From positions 1 through 5,631 of the forward strand of contig JAJYLK010000090.1 in assembly GCA_021787775.1 (NCBI GenBank): a stretch of 5,631 bases of DNA, read 5' to 3'. The notes beneath the pieces are model-generated. The model searched no databases and had not been told where the DNA came from. It saw nothing but the letters and a program-made list of their open reading frames with translations. Below, one piece after another: positions 1 to 4,153 of this stretch. The position numbers and the translations under genes were made by a program. Origin of the DNA: Actinomycetes bacterium. Its GTDB lineage: Bacteria; Actinomycetota; Thermoleophilia; BMS3ABIN01. The stretch's first letter is position 1. Each line of letters opens with the position of its first letter.

Positions 1-844
1 GCTGCAGGATCATGTTGCCGTCGGCATCCGCCAGCTCACTCTCGATCTCCACGCCGCGGTTGATCGGACCCGGATGCAGCACGCGCTGGTCCGGCCGCAC
101 ATGCCGGCGGCCGACGCAGTAATGGCCGATGTATTCCCGCAGCGAGGGCAGGTAGTTGGCGCCCTCATGCCGCTCTTTTTGCATCCGCAGCAGGTAGATG
201 ACATCAACCTTTTTCAGGTCATCAAGGGTATGAGAGACCTCGGCCCCGAGCGACTCCACCCCGCGCGGCAGCAGCGCCGGCGGCGCGATCAGCCGCACCT
301 GCATCCCCATTTTCCTGAAACCGGCGATGTTGGAGCGGGCGACGCGGCTGTGGAGGATGTCGCCGACAATCGCCACTTTGAGGCCGTCCAGCTCGCCGTA
401 GGTCTGCTTGAGCGAAAAGATGTCCAGCAGGCACTGGGTCGGATGCTCGCCTTTACCGTCGCCGGCGTTGACCACGTGCGCCTGCGTATAGCGCGCCATG
501 AAAGCGGGCGCGCCCACATGCGGATGGCGCACCACCAGGATGTCCGGGCGGTAGGCGCCCAGCGTCAGCACCGTATCCTTGAGCGATTCACCCTTGCCGA
601 CGGCGCTGGAGTCGGCCTTGACGTTGATGACGTCGGCCGAGAGGCGCTTGCCGGCCAGCTCGAACGAGGTCGAGGTGCGGGTGCTCTTCTCGAAGAAAAG
701 ATCGATGATGGTGCGGCCCCTGAGCGTCGGCACCTTCTTGATGTCCCGCCGCGAGAGCTCCAGGAAATCCTTGCGGGCCGTGCCCAGGATGGAGTCGATC
801 TCCTCCCGCGACAGGTCACCGATAGAAAGCAGGTTCCAGTTCAT
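1..844 (-). CDS. pyrB: Aspartate carbamoyltransferase catalytic chain, 3'-truncated by window edge
   Basis: Cytosolic enzyme of the committed step of de novo pyrimidine synthesis: carbamoyl phosphate plus L-aspartate gives N-carbamoyl-L-aspartate. The window holds 281 codons from ATG 844-842; the family is usually about 305-320 residues, so only the C-terminal tail is missing. Visible motifs: carbamoyl-phosphate loop FFEKSTRTSTSFE (residues 50-62), RHP (106-108), NAGDGKGEHPTQ (126-137, with the catalytic-site His134 and Gln137), GDILHSRVARSN (161-172), LRMQKER (219-225) and HPGPINRGVEI (257-267). DIKKVPTLRGR and SADVINV look actinobacterial. The loop usually reads STRTR; here the second Arg is Ser58, while Ser54, Arg56 and Thr57 are kept. 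No strong ribosome site precedes the ATG (GGGGA lies about 10 bases away), and the ATG overlaps the stop of a possible small ORF, so translational coupling to the pyrR side is likely. Identity is near certain. Confidence 0.97.
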   Translation of the reverse strand, partial: MNWNLLSIGDLSREEIDSILGTARKDFLELSRRDIKKVPTLRGRTIIDLFFEKSTRTSTSFELAGKRLSADVINVKADSSAVGKGESLKDTVLTLGAYRPDILVVRHPHVGAPAFMARYTQAHVVNAGDGKGEHPTQCLLDIFSLKQTYGELDGLKVAIVGDILHSRVARSNIAGFRKMGMQVRLIAPPALLPRGVESLGAEVSHTLDDLKKVDVIYLLRMQKERHEGANYLPSLREYIGHYCVGRRHVRPDQRVLHPGPINRGVEIESELADADGNMILQ

Positions 845-906
845 GGACACACCATCCCCATTTCTGTCATCCTGAGCGCAGCGAATGATACCGGTTGCCA
901 GCTCAT
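841..906 (-). CDS. Possible 21-residue coupling ORF between pyrR and pyrB
   Basis: An open frame of 21 codons plus stop fills the whole pyrR-pyrB gap. Its ATG (906-904) shares one base with the pyrR stop (TGATG), and its TGA (843-841) overlaps the pyrB ATG by four bases (ATGA). The peptide begins MSWQPVSFAA and ends MGMVCP. A GGAG lies only two bases before its ATG, as expected if ribosomes restart from pyrR rather than load afresh. Its middle is made of a repeat-like sequence (863-890), which suggests the peptide itself is not conserved and the reading frame serves coupling. In GC-rich DNA a 22-codon open frame is not rare, so it could be chance. Confidence 0.35.
   Translation of the reverse strand: MSWQPVSFAALRMTEMGMVCP
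863..890. repeat. Possible interspersed palindromic repeat copy (TCATCCTGAGCGCAGCGAA type)
   Basis: The plus strand carries TCATCCTGAGCGCAGCGAA followed by TGAT inside the pyrR-pyrB gap. From memory this resembles an abundant dispersed bacterial repeat with core TCATYCTGAGCGNAGCGAA. It can fold weakly: TCAT (867-870) with ATGA (885-888) outside, CTG (872-874) with CAG (879-881) inside, around an AGCG loop. The repeat call rests on recall, since only one copy is in the window. Confidence 0.4.
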
Positions 907-1475
907 CACTCCACCGCCTCCAGAACGACCTCGTCTATCCCGTCAACTTCTTCCAGGCGCACATTGATGCGCTCGTCCTGCGAGGTGGGCAGATTTTTGC
1001 CAACATAATCAGGCCGGATCGGCAGCTCGCGGTGGCCCCGGTCCACCAGCACCGCCAGCTGGATGCGCGCCGGGCGGCCGTAATCGAAGAGAGCGTCGAT
1101 GGCGGCGCGGATGGTGCGTCCGGTGAAGAGCACGTCGTCGACCAGCACGATCGTCTTCTCGTCGATGTTGAAGGGCAGGTTGGTGCCGCGCAGCTCCGGG
1201 TGGGTCAGCTTGGGCCGCACCGTCAGGCTGCCACGGGCGGCCACATCATCACGGTAGAGGGAGATGTCAAGCTCGCCCACCGGGATCTCTCTTCCGGAGA
1301 ACTCTTCCAGCAGGCGGGTCAGGCGGTGGGCTAGATGAGCGCCGCGGGTGTGGATGCCGACGATCGCCAGCTCGCCGGCGTCCTGGTCTTTTTCCAGGAT
1401 CTCGTGGGAGATGCGAACGATGGTCCGCGCCAGCTGATCGGCGGAAACGACTGTCCTTGAAAAAACGCCGCTCAC
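906..1475 (-). CDS. pyrR: PyrR: pyrimidine operon RNA-binding regulator / uracil phosphoribosyltransferase
   Basis: 189 residues. PyrR binds a hairpin in pyr mRNA when charged with UMP or UTP and lowers operon expression; most members also make UMP from uracil and PRPP. Evidence: the type I phosphoribosyltransferase PRPP loop IVLVDDVLFTGRT (109-121), GIHTRG (40-45), LDISLYRDD (69-77) and the family signature DRGHRELPIRPDYVGKNLPTS (145-165). The stretch between RDD and the PRPP loop (about 78-108) is somewhat longer than I recall for Bacillus PyrR. The start is GTG 1475-1473: the conserved region begins about residue 6, no other start lies between, and an in-frame stop lies upstream at 1551-1553. 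No good ribosome site precedes the GTG, which sits in a hairpin and overlaps a leader ORF stop by four bases (GTGA), so coupled initiation is likely. First enzyme-length gene of the pyr operon; a possible small ORF and pyrB follow. Confidence 0.96.
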   Translation of the reverse strand: MSGVFSRTVVSADQLARTIVRISHEILEKDQDAGELAIVGIHTRGAHLAHRLTRLLEEFSGREIPVGELDISLYRDDVAARGSLTVRPKLTHPELRGTNLPFNIDEKTIVLVDDVLFTGRTIRAAIDALFDYGRPARIQLAVLVDRGHRELPIRPDYVGKNLPTSQDERINVRLEEVDGIDEVVLEAVE

Positions 1476-1504
1476 ACGCGGGTCCGGATGGACGCGCGCC
1501 GGCG
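1460..1504 (-). terminator. Terminator-like hairpin with U6 over the pyrR start (possible attenuator)
   Basis: Read on the minus strand, CGCCG (1504-1500) pairs with CGGCG (1470-1466), which is followed directly by TTTTTT (1465-1460). Inside, CGCG-C-GTCC (1498-1490) pairs with GGAC-C-CGCG (1485-1477) around an ATCC loop with one C-C mismatch. The pyrR GTG and neighbouring bases form a five-base bulge (GTGAG, 1475-1471). The layout of stem then T-run is that of an intrinsic terminator, but it lies at the start of a coding region and has a mismatch and a bulge, so it could be only a translation-blocking hairpin or chance in GC-rich DNA. Confidence 0.38.
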
Positions 1505-1537
1505 GCTCAAGAGGAATGTTCCTGCAAACAGGGTCAT
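1472..1537 (-). CDS. 21-residue pyr operon leader peptide ORF
   Basis: ATG 1537-1535 to TGA 1474-1472, 21 codons plus stop, encoding a basic peptide starting MTLFAGTFLL and then rich in Arg (SRRR...IRTRV). It has the best ribosome site in the pyr leader: AAGGGAG (1549-1543), five bases from the ATG. Its stop overlaps the pyrR GTG by four bases (GTGA), a classic coupling junction. The Shine-Dalgarno lies in the 3' arm of the PyrR-binding hairpin, so PyrR binding should shut off this ORF and, through coupling, pyrR. The ORF's last third runs through the hairpin over the pyrR start, so a translating ribosome would open it. I infer a role for the act of translation and none for the peptide itself. 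No homologue is recognised. Confidence 0.6.
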   Translation of the reverse strand: MTLFAGTFLLSRRRASIRTRV

Positions 1538-1540
1538 TTT

Positions 1541-1579
1541 CACTCCCTTGTCAGCCTCACTGGGCGTGATTAAAGGGTG
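1541..1579 (-). promoter_or_regulatory. PyrR-binding RNA hairpin in the pyr leader
   Basis: In the minus-strand transcript GCC (1565-1563) and GGC (1556-1554) close a six-base loop CAGUGA, which fits the CNGNGA hexaloop of known PyrR sites. The core CGCCCAGTGAGGCT agrees at 12 of 14 positions with the published ARUCCNGNGAGGYU consensus, and one of the two differences keeps a base pair (C-G for U-G). A lower stem, CCCTT (1577-1573) with AAGGG (1549-1545), is separated from the upper stem by an internal loop that is UGAC on the 3' side. The 3' arm contains the ribosome site of the leader ORF. In Mycobacterium smegmatis, PyrR acts by covering the first ribosome site of the pyr operon; the geometry here fits that mode. 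Confidence 0.78.
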
Positions 1580-1597
1580 CAACACTTGCTGTCATGT

Positions 1598-1627
1598 AGT
1601 TTATCGGACGCGGCGGGCGCGAGTCAA
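1598..1627 (-). promoter_or_regulatory. Predicted sigma-70-type promoter of the pyr operon
   Basis: TTGACT (1627-1622, five of six to TTGACA) is followed after 18 bases by TAAACT (1603-1598, four of six to TATAAT). Initiation would fall near 1590-1592, putting the PyrR hairpin roughly ten bases into the transcript. This matches the position of PyrR sites in other actinobacterial pyr leaders. Prediction from sequence only. Confidence 0.5.
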
Positions 1628-1628
1628 A

Positions 1629-1641
1629 CGGTCCCCGACCG
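1629..1641. promoter_or_regulatory. Small perfect dyad next to the pyr -35 box
   Basis: CGGTC-CCC-GACCG is a 5-bp perfect inverted repeat with a 3-bp centre, two bases upstream of the predicted pyr -35 box (1622-1627). It could be a protein-binding dyad. It is short, and chance occurrence in GC-rich DNA is quite possible. Confidence 0.2.
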
Positions 1642-1693
1642 AAAGATACGCCGCCCCGCCGGCCCCTGCTCGAGATGCATTTCTCGACTCCGC

Positions 1694-1722
1694 AAACAGG
1701 AATCAGGTATCCTGAAACAGGA
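1694..1722. promoter_or_regulatory. Nested repeat upstream of the small membrane gene (possible operator)
   Basis: Two copies of AAACAGGA (1694-1701 and 1715-1722) lie exactly 21 bp apart, two helical turns. They flank a perfect dyad, TCAGG-TAT-CCTGA (1703-1715). The second copy includes the AGGA that would be the ribosome site of the gene starting at 1726. The arrangement resembles an operator or a regulatory RNA element, but no known regulator site is recognised. Confidence 0.3.
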
Positions 1723-1725
1723 CTC

Positions 1726-1950
1726 ATGAATCACCAGGATAAAAAAGACTGGCAGGATCTTCCCGCACCGCGCGCTTCCAGCGGCAAAGGCTCGCCGCAA
1801 AGGGCGCAGTCGGTGGCGGCGCGCGTCCTGATAATCCTGTCCATCATCGCCGTTTTCATCGTTGCCGGCGCGCTGGTGCTGATCGTGCACGCGGCCGGCG
1901 GCGACCAGCCAGCGCCGCAGGTGACGGCGACGCAGGCAACCGGGAGTTAG
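1726..1950 (+). CDS. Small single-pass membrane protein of unknown function
   Basis: 74 residues if started at ATG 1726, chosen because AGGA (1719-1722) lies just before it, although only three bases away. An in-frame ATG at 1675 would add 17 residues but has no visible ribosome site. The protein has a charged, Lys/Arg-containing N-terminus (1-33), one clear hydrophobic segment (about 34-56, rich in Ile, Val, Leu and Ala) and a Gly/Pro/Thr/Gln-rich tail of 18 residues. Positive charges before the segment suggest N-in, C-out. Codons in the membrane part strongly favour G or C at the third position, like the neighbours, which supports real coding. It diverges from the pyr operon and converges with acs, leaving four bases between the stops. 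I do not recognise the family. Confidence 0.6.
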   Translation: MNHQDKKDWQDLPAPRASSGKGSPQRAQSVAARVLIILSIIAVFIVAGALVLIVHAAGGDQPAPQVTATQATGS

Positions 1951-1954
1951 CAGG

Positions 1955-4042
1955 CTACAGCCGCCCCGCCACGATTTCGCCCAGCACCTCGGGGTCGGCC
2001 AGCGTCGATGTGTCTCCCAGCTCCTCTGTCTCGCCGGCAGCCACCTTCCGGAGGATGCGCCGCATGATCTTGCCGCTGCGCGTCTTCGGCAGCCCCGGAA
2101 CGAACTGGATCTTCTCCGGTTTGGCGATGGGACCGATCTCCTCGCCGATGAAAGCCGTCAGCTGGCGGCACATCTCGTCACTGCCCTCGAATCCCTGCCG
2201 CAGCACGACGTAGGCATAGATGCTGCTGCCCTTGACCTCGTGCGGATAGCCGACCACGGCGGCCTCGGCCACGGCTTCCTGCGACACCAGCGCCGATTCG
2301 ATCTCGGCGGTCCCCAGCCGGTGGCCGCTGACGTTGATGACGTCGTCGATGCGGCCCATCATCCAGAAATCGCCGTCCGCGTCGATGGCGGCGCCGTCGC
2401 CGGTAAAGTATTTGCCGGGGAAGCGCTCGAAATAGACTTCACGCATGCGCTTGTGCTCCGGATCGCCGTAGGTGCCGCGCAGCATGCCCGGCCACGGCTG
2501 GTCCACCACCAGGTAGCCACCCTCGCCCCGCGCCGCCGGCGAGCCGTCCTCGCGCACCACCTGGGGCACCACGCCGGGGAAGGGCCGGTTGGCCGACCCG
2601 GGCTTGAGTGTCATCGCGCCCGGCAGCGGCGTGATGATGACGCCGCCGGTCTCTGTCTGCCAGTAGGTGTCGACGATCGGCAGCCGGTTGTGGCCGACAT
2701 GCTCGTAGTACCACATCCAGGCCTCGGGGTTGATCGGCTCGCCGACCGTCCCCAGCAGCCGCAGGCTTTCCAGCGGATGCTTCTGCACCCACTCCGCCCC
2801 TTCGCGCATCAGCGCCCGGATGACCGTCGGCGCCGTGTAGAAGATGCTCACGCTGTGCTTGTCGACGATTTCCCAGAAGCGATCCGGCTCGGGATAGGTG
2901 GGCACGCCTTCGAACATCAGCGAGGTGGCGCCGTTGCTGAGCGGCCCGTAGACGATGTAGGTGTGGCCGGTGATCCAGCCGATGTCGGCTGTGCAGAAGT
3001 GGATATCCTCCTCCTGATAATCAAAAATCCACTTGAAGGTCAAATGAGAGTAGAGCATGTAGCCGCCGCTGGTGTGCAGTACCCCTTTGGGCTGGCCGGT
3101 GGAGCCGCTGGTATAGAGGATGAACAGGGGATCCTCAGCGCCCAACTCCTCCGGCGGGCAGAAATCCTCGACGTCAGCGCGCGCAATCTGGTCGTTCCAC
3201 CACTCGTCGCGGTCCGCCTGCATCGCCGCGGCGCGGTCCCCCAGCCGTTCGGCGACGATCACCTTCTCCACCGTGGGGCAATGCTTGAGCGCCTCGTCGG
3301 CGTGCGCCTTGAGCGGCACCGGCTTGCCGCCGCGCATGCCGCCATCGGCGGTGATCAGCATGCGGGCGCCGCAGTCGTTGATGCGGTCGGCGAGCGAGCC
3401 GGAGCTGAAGCCACCGAAGACGATGCTGTGGATGGCGCCGATGCGGGCGCAGGCCAGCATCGCGATCGCCAGCTCCGGGATCATCGGCAAGTAGATGCTG
3501 ACACGGTCGCCGCGCTTGATGCCGTGCTTTTTCAGCACATTCGCGAAGCGGTTGACCTCTAGTGACAGCTGTTCATAAGTGTAAGTGCGGTGTCCGCCGC
3601 CGTCCGCCTCCCAGATGATGGCGGCCTTGTCACGGCGCGGGCCGTCCAGATGCCGGTCGAGGCAGTTGTAGGAAGCGTTGAGCGTGCCGCCGATGAACCA
3701 GGCTACCTCGGGCTTGTTGAAGTCATACTCCAGCACCTTGTCCCAGCGGCGCGTCCAGGTCAGATGCTCCTCGGCCATCTCGGCCCAGAAACTTTCCGGA
3801 TCCTTGATGGAGCGGTCATAGAGCGCCTGATAATCATCCATGCTGGCTACATGCGCGCTTGAGCTGAAACCCTCCGGCGGCGCGAACCGCCGCTTCTCCA
3901 GCAGCAGGCTCTCAATCGCCTCGCCACTGATGCCGGCCGCATGGGCTGGCTGGTCCTGCCCTTTCGAAGCTGAGGCTACGCCGTCTTTAGAATGTCTGTT
4001 ATCTGCCAAAACCTTCTCCGATCCCTGACCGACAGTAATCAT
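1955..4042 (-). CDS. acs: Acetyl-CoA synthetase, AMP-forming (acetate--CoA ligase)
   Basis: 695 residues. It activates acetate with ATP to acetyl-AMP, then transfers acetyl to CoA, giving acetyl-CoA, AMP and PPi; a cytosolic route for using low acetate. Domains: ACAS N-terminal region (about 69-130, ending [15 protein letters not shown]), adenylate-forming core with P-loop [11 protein letters not shown] (310-320), [11 protein letters not shown] (431-441), YWQTETGG (460-467, Trp461 matching the acyl-pocket Trp), YFTGDG (545-550), the hinge and C-terminal domain [13 protein letters not shown] (563-575), and [11 protein letters not shown] (652-662). Lys658 matches the catalytic Lys (Lys609 in Salmonella) that acetyltransferases modify to switch Acs off. 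Acs is usually about 650 residues; the extra 40 or so lie at the N-terminus and look unstructured. ATG 4042 has GGGA seven bases upstream. A TTG at codon 12 (4009-4007) has a better site, GGAG six bases upstream, and may be the true start. It stands alone, divergent from the DUF4328 gene. Confidence 0.97.
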   Translation of the reverse strand: MITVGQGSEKVLADNRHSKDGVASASKGQDQPAHAAGISGEAIESLLLEKRRFAPPEGFSSSAHVASMDDYQALYDRSIKDPESFWAEMAEEHLTWTRRWDKVLEYDFNKPEVAWFIGGTLNASYNCLDRHLDGPRRDKAAIIWEADGGGHRTYTYEQLSLEVNRFANVLKKHGIKRGDRVSIYLPMIPELAIAMLACARIGAIHSIVFGGFSSGSLADRINDCGARMLITADGGMRGGKPVPLKAHADEALKHCPTVEKVIVAERLGDRAAAMQADRDEWWNDQIARADVEDFCPPEELGAEDPLFILYTSGSTGQPKGVLHTSGGYMLYSHLTFKWIFDYQEEDIHFCTADIGWITGHTYIVYGPLSNGATSLMFEGVPTYPEPDRFWEIVDKHSVSIFYTAPTVIRALMREGAEWVQKHPLESLRLLGTVGEPINPEAWMWYYEHVGHNRLPIVDTYWQTETGGVIITPLPGAMTLKPGSANRPFPGVVPQVVREDGSPAARGEGGYLVVDQPWPGMLRGTYGDPEHKRMREVYFERFPGKYFTGDGAAIDADGDFWMMGRIDDVINVSGHRLGTAEIESALVSQEAVAEAAVVGYPHEVKGSSIYAYVVLRQGFEGSDEMCRQLTAFIGEEIGPIAKPEKIQFVPGLPKTRSGKIMRRILRKVAAGETEELGDTSTLADPEVLGEIVAGRL

Positions 4043-4045
4043 TTA

Positions 4046-4088
4046 ATGTTCCCAAATAATAAACGAAATCACGGGGTAGCGGGAACAT
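4046..4088. promoter_or_regulatory. 8-bp inverted repeat upstream of acs
   Basis: ATGTTCCC (4046-4053) and GGGAACAT (4081-4088) form a perfect inverted repeat with 27 bases between. The acs-proximal arm includes GGGA, the only ribosome-site-like sequence for the ATG at 4042. It is either a pair of binding half-sites 35 bp apart or, in an acs transcript starting further upstream, a stem that hides this site. No terminator-type T-run follows it in either direction. Confidence 0.4.
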
Positions 4089-4089
4089 C

Positions 4090-4115
4090 CTTTCAATCGC
4101 AATTTACTTTCAATC
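4090..4115. repeat. 9-bp direct repeat CTTTCAATC x2 in the divergent intergenic region
   Basis: CTTTCAATC occurs at 4090-4098 and 4107-4115, 17 bp apart, between acs and the DUF4328 gene. It may be a tandem binding site serving either promoter. There are only two copies and no similar-length spacers, so this is not a CRISPR array. Confidence 0.35.
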
Positions 4116-4136
4116 CCAGTATGAGCAAACCATAAA

Positions 4137-4142
4137 TATGAT
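4137..4142 (+). promoter_or_regulatory. Candidate -10 box for the DUF4328-propeller gene
   Basis: TATGAT matches TATAAT at five of six positions and lies 11 bases before the ATG at 4154. Transcription would begin about 4149-4150, leaving a leader of only four or five bases. That fits the absence of any Shine-Dalgarno. No convincing -35 box is seen at 17 bases, which lowers confidence. Confidence 0.35.
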
Positions 4143-4153
4143 ATTTTTACTAC

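Noticed and set aside
74..967. 297-codon plus-strand open frame
   Set aside because: It lies antisense to pyrB and the end of pyrR, which are certain by motif; the product has no recognisable domain and is the usual shadow frame of a GC-rich gene.
1624..1890. 88-codon minus-strand frame opposite the small membrane protein
   Set aside because: It overlaps the predicted pyr -35 region and the plus-strand gene. Its product is low-complexity and lacks the coherent membrane segment and codon bias of the plus frame.
1951..1954. Terminator between the convergent small membrane gene and acs
   Set aside because: The stops are four bases apart and no hairpin with a T-run is visible on either strand there.
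2439..2792. 117-codon minus-strand frame overlapping acs
   Set aside because: It is an out-of-frame shadow within the acs coding region; the acs frame carries all conserved motifs.
2240..3562. 440-codon plus-strand open frame
   Set aside because: It is fully antisense to acs, His/Arg/Gly-rich and low in structure, as expected from the opposite strand of a GC-rich coding region.
4090..4115. CTTTCAATC / GATTGAAAG pair resembling the end of CRISPR repeats
   Set aside because: There are only two 9-bp copies 17 bp apart, without full-length repeats or spacers.
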